Shown: positions 36,072 through 46,109, counted from the stretch's first letter. The stretch is 64,000 bases of DNA from Bradyrhizobium cosmicum (GCF_007290395.2 NZ_CP041656.2:7101501-7165500); one strand, 5' to 3'. Notes: generated by a model not told the origin, from the letters alone. A program made the numbers and translations.

Positions 36072-38288
36072 ATGGAAGCCCAAACGCCTGCGCCCGTCTC
36101 TCCCCGTCCATGGTCTCCCTCGCCCGACGCCAGCGACGTCGTCAAAGGCATCCACGCCATGCTGCACCCGCACAACATCGTGCTGGTGGGAGCGACCGAC
36201 AAGCCCGGCAACTACGCCGAGCGCATCTGGAACAATCTGGTCAAGTACGGCTACGAGGGCGGGCTCTATCCGGTCAACGCCAAGCGGGAGACCATCTGGG
36301 GGGTGCCCTGTTTCAAGGACTTTGCAAGCCTCCCGGAAAAGCCCGACCACGTGCTGGTGCTGGTGCCGGCGCGTTTTGCGGTGCAGGTGATCCGAGATGC
36401 GGCGGCGGCCGGCGCGCGCTCGGCGACCATCGTCACCTCGGGCTTCAGCGAACTGCAGGATGAGGAAAGCCAAAAGCTTGCCGCCGAGCTGCAAGCCGCG
36501 GTGCGCGAGACGGGCCTCGCGGTTACCGGTCCGAACTGCCTCGGCAATTTGAGCGCGGGCGAAAAGCTCTTCACAAATATCGACGACCGCGTCGTCACCA
36601 TGGCGCAGGGCGCGCTGGCTATCGCCGGGCAGTCCGGCGCGATCGTCATGGCGATCCGCCAGGCGCTGGAGGATCGCGGCGTAGGCGTCGGCTACATGGT
36701 GACGACCGGCAACGAAGCAGGGCTCGAAACGCCGGACCTGATGCGCTATTTCGCCGAAGACCCGAGCATCAAGGTGATCGTGGTCTATCTCGAAGGCGTA
36801 CGCAACACCAAGGCGTTTCGCGACGCCTGCAAGGCGGCCCGCGCCGCGAGCAAACCCGTGATCGCGCTCAAGCTCGGATCGTCGGAAGGCGGCCGTGCCG
36901 CGGCGATGGCGCATACCGGCGCACTGGCAGGCTCGATCGAGACGTTCGATGCCGTCGCAACGCGCGAGGGCGTGATCCGGGTCGGCGGCCTCGACGAACT
37001 GATCGAGACCACCGAATGCTTCGTCCACGCAGCGGTGCCCAAAGGCGACCGGCTTGCCGCGGTCACGCTGTCCGGCGGCAAGCGCGGCATGCTGATCGAC
37101 GCCTTCTATGCAGAAGGCCTGAACTTTGCGCCGCTGAGTTCCCATGTCAGCTCGGAACTGGCAAAGATGCTCGGGCCGGGCTCCATCGTCGGCAATCCGC
37201 TCGATGCCGGTTTCGCCGCAGTGGTGGATCCCTCCGTCTATATGAAATCGATCGAGCTGATGATCGATGATCCCGAGATCGACATCGTCATCATCGACGC
37301 GGAGCTGCCAAAGACGCCGCACGAGCTGCGTGAGCGCAATCTGCGCATTGTCGACGGGATGGCCAGCCGGGCCTCGAAACCCGTGATCTACGTCAGCGCG
37401 ATGTCGATCGGCTTCACTGAATTCACCAAGGGCCTGCGCAAATCCCTGCCTCATCTCGCCGTCATGCAGGGCATGGACCGCGCCGTGAAGGCGATCAAGT
37501 CACTGCTCGACTATGCGAAGCTGCGCAAGGAGGTGCCCGACATCGTCTCGAGCTCCAGGCCTGCCGCGCGGGCCTTGCTGGATAAGGCGCTGAAGTCGGC
37601 GAGCGGAGCCGCGCTCGACGAGGTCGCCTCGAAGAAGCTGCTGAAGGCCTACGGCATTCCGATCTCGAAGGAGGCGATCGCGCAGACGGCGGCCGAGGCG
37701 GTGAAGATCGCCAAGCAGATCGGCTTTCCGGTCGTGGCAAAGGTCGTCAGCGCCGAGATCCTGCACAAGTCCGATATCGGCGGCGTGGTGCTGAACCTCA
37801 ACAGCGCGGCCGAGGTGAAGAAGGCATTTTCCGACATCACCGCGCGGGTGAGCCGATTGAAGGGCAAGCCGAAGCTCGACGGCATCCTGATCGCGCAGCA
37901 GGTCAAGGCCGATCTCGAACTGGTGGTCGGCGCCTCGCTCGACGCCGAGATGGGACCGGTGGTGCTGTTCGGCACCGGCGGCATCGATATCGAGCTGATG
38001 AAGGACGTCGCGCTCGCCGGCGCGCCGCTGGACGAGGCCGAGGCACGACTCCTGATCGGCCGCACCAAAGCCGGCATCAAGATGCGCGGCTATCGGGGCA
38101 AGCCGGCCTTGCACGAGGCTTCGGCGGTCAAGGCGCTGGTCGGCCTGTCCGACCTGATCGCCGATGCCGGCGACCGGATCGCCTCGATCGACATCAACCC
38201 GTTCCTGATCAACGCCAGGACGGGCGTGGCCGTCGATGCTCTGATCGTGCTGAACAACGCTGCGGCAAAACGCGCGGTTGGGCACTGA
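36072..38288 (+). CDS. Acetate--CoA ligase family protein (ADP-forming acyl-CoA synthetase, fused subunits)
   Basis: 738 residues with GAGGAAG 5 bases before the ATG. Order: CoA-binding Rossmann domain (NIVLVGATDKPGNYAERIW near residue 35), the succinyl-CoA synthetase-like domain with the phosphorylated His at residue 281 (AHTGALAG), a second ligase-CoA domain, and a C-terminal ATP-grasp domain from about 510 (GFPVVAKVVSAEILHKSDIGGVV). It makes an acyl-CoA and ADP plus phosphate from an acid, ATP and CoA, reversibly. Related bacterial enzymes act on acetate, pimelate, aromatic acids or are protein acetyltransferases; no GNAT domain is present here. The substrate is open. Confidence 0.9.
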   Translation: MEAQTPAPVSPRPWSPSPDASDVVKGIHAMLHPHNIVLVGATDKPGNYAERIWNNLVKYGYEGGLYPVNAKRETIWGVPCFKDFASLPEKPDHVLVLVPARFAVQVIRDAAAAGARSATIVTSGFSELQDEESQKLAAELQAAVRETGLAVTGPNCLGNLSAGEKLFTNIDDRVVTMAQGALAIAGQSGAIVMAIRQALEDRGVGVGYMVTTGNEAGLETPDLMRYFAEDPSIKVIVVYLEGVRNTKAFRDACKAARAASKPVIALKLGSSEGGRAAAMAHTGALAGSIETFDAVATREGVIRVGGLDELIETTECFVHAAVPKGDRLAAVTLSGGKRGMLIDAFYAEGLNFAPLSSHVSSELAKMLGPGSIVGNPLDAGFAAVVDPSVYMKSIELMIDDPEIDIVIIDAELPKTPHELRERNLRIVDGMASRASKPVIYVSAMSIGFTEFTKGLRKSLPHLAVMQGMDRAVKAIKSLLDYAKLRKEVPDIVSSSRPAARALLDKALKSASGAALDEVASKKLLKAYGIPISKEAIAQTAAEAVKIAKQIGFPVVAKVVSAEILHKSDIGGVVLNLNSAAEVKKAFSDITARVSRLKGKPKLDGILIAQQVKADLELVVGASLDAEMGPVVLFGTGGIDIELMKDVALAGAPLDEAEARLLIGRTKAGIKMRGYRGKPALHEASAVKALVGLSDLIADAGDRIASIDINPFLINARTGVAVDALIVLNNAAAKRAVGH

Positions 38289-38294
38289 TGTATC

Positions 38295-38376
38295 GTAGGG
38301 TGGATTTACGCAGCGTAGTCCACCAATTGCACGACGGAACGAAGTGGCGGGTTACGCTTCGCTAACCCGCCCTACT
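38295..38376. repeat. Intergenic palindromic repeat (GTAGGGTGGATTTACGC type)
   Basis: The left end GTAGGGTGGATTTACGCAGCGTAGTCCACC folds on itself, and the right end GGCGGGTTACGCTTCGCTAACCCGCCCTAC is a separate hairpin; the two ends together share GTAGGG/CCCTAC. It is related to 21204-21318. It lies between two plus-strand genes. Confidence 0.8.
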
Positions 38377-38428
38377 TAACATTGCGGACTCCTTCCAACT
38401 TCCCCGCTTTGGCCGTAGACTCCCCCTT

Positions 38429-39253
38429 ATGGCACGCGCGAGCAACCTTGTGATCGGAACGGCGACGCTGACGGTGATCGCCGTGGCGTTCGGCGGCCTG
38501 CTCGGCGTGCAGAAATGGCGTACCGCCCAGAGCCGCAGCCAGTTGCGCGTGGTGTTCGAAGGCGGTTCCGCGAGCGGCCTGCGCCGTGGCGGTCCGGTCA
38601 ATTTCGACGGCGTGCTCGCGGGCCAGATCCTGTCGATCAAGCTGGACAATCCCCGCAAGGTCGTGGCGCTGGTGATGCTCGACAACTCCGCGCCGATCCG
38701 CAAGGATACCGTGGCGGGAATAGAGTTCCAGGGTCTCACCGGCATCGCCGCGGTCTCCCTGATCGGCGGAGCGCCTTCCGCGCCGCCGGTGCCGCTGGAT
38801 GCGGACGGCATTCCCGTGCTCACCGCCGATCTCAGCGACGTCGAAACCATCGTCGACACTCTGCATAGTGTCGACCGCACCATCGTCAGCAACGCGCCTG
38901 CGATCAAGGACGGCCTGCGCACGTTCGAGGGCTACACCGCCGATCTCAGGAGCAAAGGCGGCGAGATCGATTCCGTCATGGCCAAGGTCGACAACGCCTT
39001 CGCGGGATTCGACAAGGCGGTCACCAAGATCGAGAGCGTGATGCCCGGCTTCGCCGACGGCAAGGCCGACGAGCTGTTCGAGAAGATCAAAGGGCTGCGC
39101 GAGCTTGCCGACACCATGAAGAAGAAATCGGCGAGCTTCCTCGAGGACACCCGCCGATCACTGCTCGACGTCAGCGAGGCCGCAAACAAGATGAGCGGGA
39201 CGCCTTCGCCCGCCCCGCGCCCGCCGCGCAAGCCTCCGCAGAAGAAGCAGTAG
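38429..39253 (+). CDS. MlaD/MCE domain protein
   Basis: 274 residues. An N-terminal membrane anchor (LVIGTATLTVIAVAFGGLLGV) is followed by one MCE domain at about residues 35-115 (LRVVFEGGSASGLRRGGPVNFDGVLAGQILSI...GLTGIAAVSL). The C-terminal half is helical and ends in a Pro/Lys-rich tail. MCE proteins form periplasmic hexameric rings that move phospholipids or other lipids across the periplasm, usually with an MlaE permease and MlaF ATPase. Neither is adjacent, so its partners are elsewhere. Its stop is 2 bases from that of the converging autotransporter gene, with no terminator between. Confidence 0.88.
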   Translation: MARASNLVIGTATLTVIAVAFGGLLGVQKWRTAQSRSQLRVVFEGGSASGLRRGGPVNFDGVLAGQILSIKLDNPRKVVALVMLDNSAPIRKDTVAGIEFQGLTGIAAVSLIGGAPSAPPVPLDADGIPVLTADLSDVETIVDTLHSVDRTIVSNAPAIKDGLRTFEGYTADLRSKGGEIDSVMAKVDNAFAGFDKAVTKIESVMPGFADGKADELFEKIKGLRELADTMKKKSASFLEDTRRSLLDVSEAANKMSGTPSPAPRPPRKPPQKKQ

Positions 39254-39255
39254 GC

Positions 39256-42200
39256 CTACCACGTGTAGCGGACGACGCCCTTGCCGGCGTAGGAGCGGGT
39301 GACGTTCGAGAACTCGCCCTCGAAGGTCGCTGACGCAGACCATCCGTTCATCCAGCTCATCTGCACCGACGCCGTGGTCAGCGCGGAGTCGCGCGCCTGC
39401 GCGGCACCGTTCACGACGAACGCTGTGCCGGGCAGGGTCTGGAACACTGCACCGACGGTACGGTCGGGATTGTAGTCATGCGCCCAGGCAAGGCGCCCTC
39501 GCAGGGTCATCAGGCCGCCGGCCGCGGCAAAGGACCTGTCGGCGCGCAGGCCGAGCTCGGTGCGGGTGCTGGTGACGTCCTTGGCAGCATAGTTGAGCGC
39601 GAAGGTGTTGCTGCCGACCACCGCGAATTCCGAATAGCTCGGCAGGCTGAACAGGGTGGCCTGTGCCGCGGCATAGGGCGTCAGGCCGATCCACTGCGTG
39701 GCATAGCGGTAACCGCCTTCGACACGGCCCGAGAAGGTGTTGGCGTTGAACTGTGCCCGCAGCTGATCGGTGCCCGCAGCGGTGACGATGCGGTTGGTCG
39801 TGACGTCCTGCCAGCCATAGGCGAGTGCGGCCGTAATATAGGCCGGCCCCGCCGTATGGCGCACGAAGGCGCCGGCCTGGAACAGGTCGGAGCGGCCCCA
39901 ACCGAGGCCATTGACGTTGAAGCCGGTGCCGCCGCCGGCCAGCGCGAGGCCGGCAATCGTCGACGACGAGAAGCGGTAGTCGAGGCCGACGGCCGTGCCA
40001 TAGACATTGCTGCTGGTGTTATTCGAACCGAGCACTGCATTGCCATCGGTGGTCTGCGAGCCACCATAGCCGGCCGCCCAGACGTCCCAGCGCTGCTCGA
40101 ACGTCGCAGCCGGTGCCTTGCGATAGACCGAGGCAAGGGCATCGCGCGCATCCTTGCCGCGCCCGCCCTTGCCGGATGCGGCATAGGCATTCGCGCTGGT
40201 GTCGTCGGCATAGGGCGTCGCGCCGGGCGTACCGCTGCGCCCGGAGCCGAACACGTCGGTCAACAGGCTCATGAACAGGTTCATTGCGTTGAAGGTGGTC
40301 TGCTGAGACCCCGTTGCGGATTCACCCGAGGCCTGCGTCAGGCCTTTTGGACCAAGGCCTGCGAATTCGGCTTGCAGGAAGCCGTTGGCGTTGAAGAAAC
40401 TCTGAAGTGTCGTCGCGACGTTCTGCTGGTTGATGTTGAGTGCGTATTTCGCGCCATAGTTCAACGTGAAATCGAGGAACACCTCGTTCGACCCGACTGT
40501 CGTCGTACCGATGAGGCCACCCGGCGCGGCAACGCCGGCAAAGTTGCCGGTGGCGCTGCCGAAAAACTGCATGATCGAATAGCGCTGCATGATCTTGCTG
40601 CCGGGATACAGCGCGAGACCGACGGTGCCATCGAGCGTGACGTTGCCGGTCACGAGCGCATGGCTCGTGCTGAATCCGCTACCGGCCTGCACGACATAGA
40701 CCGAGCCGGGCTGCAGGGCGAGATCGCCCTGAACCTGCATGCTCGAACCCGGACCACCGTCACCGGGTGCATAAATGGCTCCGTTGGCGATCATGGTGTT
40801 GCCGACAATTCCGGCGCCGAACAGCGCGCCGCCCGCATTGACGGTCGTCAGGATCGATTGGGAGATATCGCCATCAACCCGCAGGATGCCGCCATTCACT
40901 GTCGTGGTGCCGGTATAGGTATTCGTGCCGGACAGGATCAGCGTTCCACTACCAACTTTTTCAAGCGAGCCGGGCCCCGCGGGACCGCAACCGCAGGGAT
41001 CGTAATCGCCGATGACGCCGCTGACCTCCGTCGACAGATTGTTGCCGCCGACGACGAGCGTGTTGCCGCCGCCAATGTAGTAGGTGCCGCTGCCTTCGAT
41101 CGAGCCCGCGCTGATGCGGCCATCGCTGTTCGGGCCGACGCTGCTCCCGAAATCGACGACGCCGGTGCCCGTGGTGATGAAGCGCGCATTGCCACCGGTC
41201 GAATTGTCGAAGAACTCGGTTCTGCCGCCGTCTTTCGTGATGATCGTCGCATTGCCGGCCGTCGTGAACGCGTTGAAACTGGTGAGACCATCGGCCTCGT
41301 TGGTGATCGTTGCGCTACCGGCGGTCGCCGTGTCGGATCCGAACGGCGTACCAAACACGGACGCACCGAAATCCTTGTTCAAGATCGTGGCTGACGCGGC
41401 CGACGATTGCTCAAAGAAGGCAGTGGCGCCGTGGTTCTGGTTGGTGATGTTGGCCGTGCCCGTGTTGGTCTGACCGAAGAAGCCGGTAAAGCCGCCATCG
41501 TTGAGGATCGTCGCCTTGCCGGCCGTGGCCGTGTCAGTCCCGCCCCCCAGCGGATTTCCGAAGTACAGCTGGCCGTTGTTGGTGATCGCGATCGAGCTGG
41601 CCGAGGTCACGTTGAGGAACGTCGTCGTGCCGGTGAAATCGTTCAGCAGCGTCGTGATGCCGGAATTGTCGGCGTTGACGATGGTAAAGAGGCCCTCGTT
41701 GGTGACGGCACCGATGATGCTGGCGGTATGGGTCGCGTCACCAAGCTGCAGCGATCCGCAGGTGCAGGTGAAGGTGCCGCCGGTATAGGTGTTGGCGCCG
41801 AGCAGCGCCAAGGTGCCTGCCCCCTGGACGTTGATCCCGTCGCTGCCGACGATGCGCGAGGCGATGATGGCCGACGGGGCGCTGGTGCCGGTCACATCAT
41901 TGGTGATGAACGTGGTGCCCCCCGGGGCCAGCTTGAGGTCGCCGCCCTGGATCGTGTAGACCGAACCATCGGCGGTGAGGTCGAAACCCACGAGGCTGGT
42001 GAGCTCCACGCCCCCCGGCGCAACCGTCACCGTTCCGGCCGTCGCAGGCGTCGAGGGACCGCTGCTGCCGAACAGCGTGCCAGCCGACGCAGGATCATAG
42101 GCTGCGCTGATCGAGCCGAAGAAATCCGTCCAGTTGGTCGTGGCGTTGTCCCAGACGCCGCCTCCGCCGTTGACGGCGCCGTTCGGCGTGGTCTGCGAGC

Positions 42201-42354
42201 CGTTGAAGACCTGCTGGGCTCGGATAGGGCTCACCATGGCCGTCGCGCTCAAGGCGAGACCCGCCCAGAATGCCGCGCGAACTGCAGCGGCATTCCAGCG
42301 CGAGCCGCTCCGCCCGCCCCATGGTGATCGCAATTCCACCCCAACGCCCTTCAT
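39256..42354 (-). CDS. Autotransporter (type Va) with beta-helix passenger
   Basis: 1032 residues. A long signal peptide ends near ...MVSPIRAQQV. The passenger (about 45-690) is Gly/Thr/Asn-rich with autotransporter-associated beta-strand repeats (GTLALLGANTYTGGT; GTLILSGTNTYTGTTTVNGG). About seven 20-26-residue units of the form A-x-I-x-N-x-x-x-G-x-x-x-F lie at roughly 41120-41610. The C-terminal 12-strand beta-barrel starts near 770 (FEQRWDVWAAGYGG) and ends in the aromatic residue expected (VVRYTW). It inserts in the outer membrane and displays the passenger. Two C-x-C clusters in the passenger are unusual. Adhesin-like function is inferred. Confidence 0.93.
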   Translation of the reverse strand: MKGVGVELRSPWGGRSGSRWNAAAVRAAFWAGLALSATAMVSPIRAQQVFNGSQTTPNGAVNGGGGVWDNATTNWTDFFGSISAAYDPASAGTLFGSSGPSTPATAGTVTVAPGGVELTSLVGFDLTADGSVYTIQGGDLKLAPGGTTFITNDVTGTSAPSAIIASRIVGSDGINVQGAGTLALLGANTYTGGTFTCTCGSLQLGDATHTASIIGAVTNEGLFTIVNADNSGITTLLNDFTGTTTFLNVTSASSIAITNNGQLYFGNPLGGGTDTATAGKATILNDGGFTGFFGQTNTGTANITNQNHGATAFFEQSSAASATILNKDFGASVFGTPFGSDTATAGSATITNEADGLTSFNAFTTAGNATIITKDGGRTEFFDNSTGGNARFITTGTGVVDFGSSVGPNSDGRISAGSIEGSGTYYIGGGNTLVVGGNNLSTEVSGVIGDYDPCGCGPAGPGSLEKVGSGTLILSGTNTYTGTTTVNGGILRVDGDISQSILTTVNAGGALFGAGIVGNTMIANGAIYAPGDGGPGSSMQVQGDLALQPGSVYVVQAGSGFSTSHALVTGNVTLDGTVGLALYPGSKIMQRYSIMQFFGSATGNFAGVAAPGGLIGTTTVGSNEVFLDFTLNYGAKYALNINQQNVATTLQSFFNANGFLQAEFAGLGPKGLTQASGESATGSQQTTFNAMNLFMSLLTDVFGSGRSGTPGATPYADDTSANAYAASGKGGRGKDARDALASVYRKAPAATFEQRWDVWAAGYGGSQTTDGNAVLGSNNTSSNVYGTAVGLDYRFSSSTIAGLALAGGGTGFNVNGLGWGRSDLFQAGAFVRHTAGPAYITAALAYGWQDVTTNRIVTAAGTDQLRAQFNANTFSGRVEGGYRYATQWIGLTPYAAAQATLFSLPSYSEFAVVGSNTFALNYAAKDVTSTRTELGLRADRSFAAAGGLMTLRGRLAWAHDYNPDRTVGAVFQTLPGTAFVVNGAAQARDSALTTASVQMSWMNGWSASATFEGEFSNVTRSYAGKGVVRYTW

Positions 42355-42611
42355 TACCGGCGCTCTCAGAGCAGCCCGGCGGCAAACTAGGCGACCAGTT
42401 CCCCCCGTGAAACCACGGAATCGGCCATTGCGCTGACCGGAAGCGCAACTTGCGTTGATTCAGTGAGCGATGTTGCAACCGCGCCACGGTTTTGCGCGCC
42501 GATTCCCATTCCGCGCATGCGAACATGCGTCAGACTGTCCAGCCCTATGGACGAACGTTCACACCAGGGGGTGGCCGCTCGGGGCCTTCCAAAGACCGCT
42601 GGCAGCGGCGC

Positions 42612-43652
42612 CTAGTAATTGGAGGCCGCCGCCTCGTTCGGGATGCCGTCGATCGGGCACTCGTCGGTACCCGGCGTCGAGCGGGTCATCGCCTCGACCA
42701 TGTCGCGCGTGCCTTCCGGATCGGCGATCCAGTTCTTGTAGAAATCATACGGGCAGGCCGCGACGCCGCGCGGGCTTTCGCCGGAATTGATCATGCCGGT
42801 ATAGCCGCGGTGGACCAGCTTGTAGAGATGGTTCTGCGACTGGCCGTTGCGGCGCGCATCGCGGATCAGGTGTTTCGAGAGCTGGGCGTACTGGATGCCG
42901 TAATCTTCCTCGCCGCATTCACCGAGTGTGCGGCCATCGAAGCCGATGATCGCGGAGTGACCGAAATAGGAATAGACGCCGTCGAAGCCGGCAGCATTGG
43001 CGACCGCGACATAGACGTTGTTGGCCCACGCCATCGCCTTGGAAATCAGGATCTGCTGCTCCTTGGCCGGGTACATATAGCCCTGGCAGCGCACGATCAG
43101 CTCGGCGCCCTTCATGGCGCAGTCGCGCCAGATCTCAGGAAAATTGCCGTCGTCGCAGATGATGAGGCTGACCTTCATCCCCTTCGGGCCGTCGGAGACA
43201 TAGGTGCAGTTGCCGGGATACCAGCCTTCGATCGGCACCCACGGCATGATCTTGCGATATTTCTGGACGATCTCGCCCTTGTCGTTCATCAGGATCAGAG
43301 TGTTGTAGGGCGCCTTGTTCGGATGCTCCTCGTGACGTTCACCCGTCAGCGAGAACACGCCCCACACCTTCGCCTTGCGACAGGCCTCCGCAAAAATCGC
43401 GGTCTCCTCGCCGGGCACCGCCGAGGCGGTCTCGTACATCTCCTTGGAGTCGTACATGATGCCCTGCGTCGAATACTCCGGGAAAATCACGAGGTCCATG
43501 CCGGGTAGGCCGAGCTTCATGCCGACGATCATGTCGGCGATCTTGCGCGCGTTGTCGAGCACCTCGGCCTTGGTGTGAAGGCGGGGCATCTTGTAGTTGA
43601 CCACCGCGACGCCGACGGTGTCGTTGCTGCTGGAAATGTCACCGTGAAGCAT
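42612..43652 (-). CDS. amiE: Aliphatic amidase (acylamide amidohydrolase)
   Basis: 346 residues, the length of Pseudomonas AmiE. The N-terminus [20 protein letters not shown] is close to that enzyme. The nitrilase-type catalytic set falls at the known positions: Glu59 (FPEYS), Lys134 (KYRKIMPW), Glu142 and Cys166 (IICDDGN). It hydrolyses short aliphatic amides such as acetamide and propionamide to the acid and ammonia in the cytoplasm. AGGAG lies before the ATG. It is the last gene of the amide/urea operon, 43 bases after the fmdB-like gene. The 42355-42611 gap to the autotransporter start holds no gene I can see. Confidence 0.96.
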   Translation of the reverse strand: MLHGDISSSNDTVGVAVVNYKMPRLHTKAEVLDNARKIADMIVGMKLGLPGMDLVIFPEYSTQGIMYDSKEMYETASAVPGEETAIFAEACRKAKVWGVFSLTGERHEEHPNKAPYNTLILMNDKGEIVQKYRKIMPWVPIEGWYPGNCTYVSDGPKGMKVSLIICDDGNFPEIWRDCAMKGAELIVRCQGYMYPAKEQQILISKAMAWANNVYVAVANAAGFDGVYSYFGHSAIIGFDGRTLGECGEEDYGIQYAQLSKHLIRDARRNGQSQNHLYKLVHRGYTGMINSGESPRGVAACPYDFYKNWIADPEGTRDMVEAMTRSTPGTDECPIDGIPNEAAASNY

Positions 43653-43695
43653 CTTGAGCGCTCCTGTCTTTATTTGTTCGAGGTCATCGCGTGCG

Positions 43696-44070
43696 TTAGT
43701 GGCTGATCATCCAGGGACGCGCGGTGGGAAAGCCCTTGGCTCCACTCTTGGTCTTGGTCACCAGACGTGCCGGCTTTTTCTTGTCCGACGCGTCCTTGGA
43801 CGAACTCCTACCTGTGGAGCAGCAGCCGCATCCGGGGCCGTGCGAGGCCTTGTATTGCGCGAGCGTCCGCGGTGCGTGCGAGCTGCGCTCGTTGACGGCG
43901 TGCGCCTTGCGCTTCTCCGCCGGCATGCAGAAGAAATTCGGTGCGGTCAGGATCACGCGCGGCGCCATCGTCTGGCAGTGCGGACAGCTTTGCGGATCGT
44001 CACATTCCGCCATCGGGCGCAGGTCCTTGAATGGCCCGCAATCGTCACAGAGATATTCATAGACCGGCAT
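43696..44070 (-). CDS. fmdB: FmdB-like zinc ribbon protein
   Basis: 124 residues. The N-terminal zinc ribbon ([12 protein letters not shown]...SCPHC) is the FmdB signature: two C-x-x-C pairs around a short loop. The remaining Lys/Arg-rich tail has a second Cys cluster ([10 protein letters not shown]). FmdB proteins accompany formamidase genes and are thought to regulate or assist amidase expression; the mechanism is not established. It lies between fmdA and amiE in the same operon. Confidence 0.87.
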   Translation of the reverse strand: MPVYEYLCDDCGPFKDLRPMAECDDPQSCPHCQTMAPRVILTAPNFFCMPAEKRKAHAVNERSSHAPRTLAQYKASHGPGCGCCSTGRSSSKDASDKKKPARLVTKTKSGAKGFPTARPWMISH

Positions 44071-44114
44071 CGTTGATCCCTACGCATTTGGCGACCGCAT
44101 GTGCGGAGACAGCC

Positions 44115-44142
44115 CCTCTCCCCGTGAGAACGGGGAGAGGGA
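44115..44142. repeat. Intra-operon hairpin (CCCTCTCCCCGT-GAGA-ACGGGGAGAGGG)
   Basis: Perfect 12-base arms with a 4-base loop in the 80-base gap between fmdA and fmdB. There is no T-run on either strand, so it is more likely an mRNA-stability or processing hairpin of a dispersed repeat type than a terminator. Confidence 0.75.
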
Positions 44143-44150
44143 GCGCGGCG

Positions 44151-45380
44151 TCATTTGTCCGGCGAAATCGGCATCTGGATATCGCCCTTGATGTGCTTGA
44201 TGGGTCCTGCCGCCGACGGCATCACGTCGAAGTCGAAGATCTCGGTCGGCAGCCACAGCGTGGCGCAGGCGTTCGGCACGTCGACCACGCCGGAGATGTG
44301 GCCCTGAACCGGTGCGGTGCCAAGGATTGAATAGGCCTGGGCGCCGGAGTAGCCGAACTTCTTCAGATATTCGATCGCGTTCAGGCAGGCCTGGCGATAG
44401 GCGATGGTCACGTCGAGATAGTGCTGCTTGCCTTGCTCGTCGACCGAGATGCCCTCGAAGATCAGATAGTCCTTGTAGTTCGGCGTGATCGGCGACGGCT
44501 TGAAGATCGGATTCTTGACGCCGTATTTCGCCATGCCGTCCTTGATCACCTCGACCTTCAGGTGCAGCCAGCCGGCCATTTCGATGGCGCCGCAGAAGGT
44601 GATTTCGCCGTCACCCTGGCTGAAGTGCAGATCGCCCATCGAGAGACCCGCGCCGGGCACGTAGACCGGGAAATAGATCTTCGAGCCGCGGGAGAGATCC
44701 TTGATGTCGCAATTGCCGCCATGCTCGCGCGGCGGCACGGTGCGCGCGCCTTCCGCGCCGATCTTGGCCTTGACGTCGCCCTTGGCGCGACCGCCATGGG
44801 CGGTTGCCGCGAACGGCGGATTGGCAAGGCCAGGCACGCGGGTCGGGTTGGTCGAGATCAGCTCGGCCTCGCGCTTGTTCCAGGTGTCCAGCATCTTCGG
44901 ATCGGGCAGGCAGCCGATCAGGCCGGGATGGATCAGGCCGGCGAAGTTGACGCCGGGGATGTGGCGCGACGAAGTGTAGAGGCCCTTGATGTCCCAGATC
45001 GACTTCTGCGCCAGCGGGAAATGGTCGGTGAGGAAGCCGCCGCCATTCTGCTTGGAGAAGAAGCCGTTGAAGCCCCACATGCTCTCCTTGAGCGGACCAA
45101 CGTCGAGCAGGTCAACCACAAGAAGATCGCCAGGCTCGGCGCCCTTGACGCCGATCGGGCCGGAGAGGAAATGCACGATCGACAGGTCAATGTCGCGGAC
45201 GTCATCGGCGGAATCGTTGTTCTTGATGAAGCCACCGGTCCAATCATAGGTCTCGATGATGAAATCGTCACCGGGATTGACCCACGCCACGATCGGGATG
45301 TCGGGGTGCCAGCGGTTGTGCACCATGTCATTTTCGTAAGCCGACTTGGTGAGATCGACCTTGATCAGTGTCTCTGGCAT
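44151..45380 (-). CDS. fmdA: Formamidase (acetamidase/formamidase family)
   Basis: 409 residues, the usual length; GGGGAG lies about 9 bases before the ATG. The sequence follows FmdA throughout: MPETLIKVDLTKSAYEND, GCLPDPKMLDTWNKRE, PREHGGNCDIKDLSRGSKIYFPVYVPGAG and SMGDLHFSQGDGE. The enzyme hydrolyses formamide, and more slowly acetamide, to ammonia and the acid. It is downstream of the transporter genes and upstream of fmdB and amiE, so imported amides meet two amidases of different specificity. Confidence 0.96.
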   Translation of the reverse strand: MPETLIKVDLTKSAYENDMVHNRWHPDIPIVAWVNPGDDFIIETYDWTGGFIKNNDSADDVRDIDLSIVHFLSGPIGVKGAEPGDLLVVDLLDVGPLKESMWGFNGFFSKQNGGGFLTDHFPLAQKSIWDIKGLYTSSRHIPGVNFAGLIHPGLIGCLPDPKMLDTWNKREAELISTNPTRVPGLANPPFAATAHGGRAKGDVKAKIGAEGARTVPPREHGGNCDIKDLSRGSKIYFPVYVPGAGLSMGDLHFSQGDGEITFCGAIEMAGWLHLKVEVIKDGMAKYGVKNPIFKPSPITPNYKDYLIFEGISVDEQGKQHYLDVTIAYRQACLNAIEYLKKFGYSGAQAYSILGTAPVQGHISGVVDVPNACATLWLPTEIFDFDVMPSAAGPIKHIKGDIQMPISPDK

Positions 45381-45407
45381 CGAGATGCTCCCCTTTTACA
45401 CGGTTGG

Positions 45408-46097
45408 TTAGACGGACAGATATTTCGAGACTTGCGCGGCATCGACGGCGTCGCGCGGATCGTCGCGCACGATCTCGCCGTTCTCGATCACCAGCACGCG
45501 GTCGGCGATATCGAGCGCGAAGCTCAGGACCTGCTCGGACACGACGATCGACAGCCCCTTCTCGTCGCGGATCCGCTTCAAGGTGCGAGCCATCTCCTTG
45601 ATGATCGACGGCTGGATCCCCTCGGTCGGCTCGTCCAGCAGCAGCACCTTCGGCTTGGTCGCGAGCGCGCGGGCGATCGCAAGCTGCTGCTGCTGGCCGC
45701 CGGAGAGATTGCCGCCACGGCGGCCTTTCATCTCCAGCAGCACCGGGAACAATTCGTAGATATCGGCTGGGACCTCGTTCCCGCCGGAGACGACGAGACC
45801 GGTCTCGATGTTCTCCTTCACCGTCATGGTGGAGAAGATCATGCGGCCCTGCGGCACATAGGCGAGGCCCTTGGCGACGCGCTCGTAGCTCGGCAGGCCG
45901 CCGAGTTCGGCACCGTCCATGCTGACGGAACCGCTCTTCATCGGCAGGATGCCCATCAGCGATTTCATCAGCGTGGTCTTGCCCATGCCGTTGCGGCCCA
46001 TGATCGCAACGATCTCGTTGGGCGCGACCTTGACGTTGAGCCCGTGCAGCACCTCGCTCTGGCCGTAGGCGACGTGGAGATCCGAAATAGCCAACAT
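45408..46097 (-). CDS. urtE: ABC transporter ATP-binding protein, UrtE-like
   Basis: 229 residues. Walker A GRNGMGKTT near residue 34, LivF-type AYVPQGRMIFSTMTVKENI near 78, signature LSGGQQQQ near 131, Walker B LLLDEPTEGIQPSI near 151. The Q-G-R-x-I-F and E-G-I-Q-P-S-I forms are characteristic of UrtE within the LivF group. It energises import of urea and probably short amides with UrtD. The start is 12 bases after the urtD stop. Confidence 0.9.
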   Translation of the reverse strand: MLAISDLHVAYGQSEVLHGLNVKVAPNEIVAIMGRNGMGKTTLMKSLMGILPMKSGSVSMDGAELGGLPSYERVAKGLAYVPQGRMIFSTMTVKENIETGLVVSGGNEVPADIYELFPVLLEMKGRRGGNLSGGQQQQLAIARALATKPKVLLLDEPTEGIQPSIIKEMARTLKRIRDEKGLSIVVSEQVLSFALDIADRVLVIENGEIVRDDPRDAVDAAQVSKYLSV

Positions 46098-46109
46098 CGT
46101 CGCGCCTCC

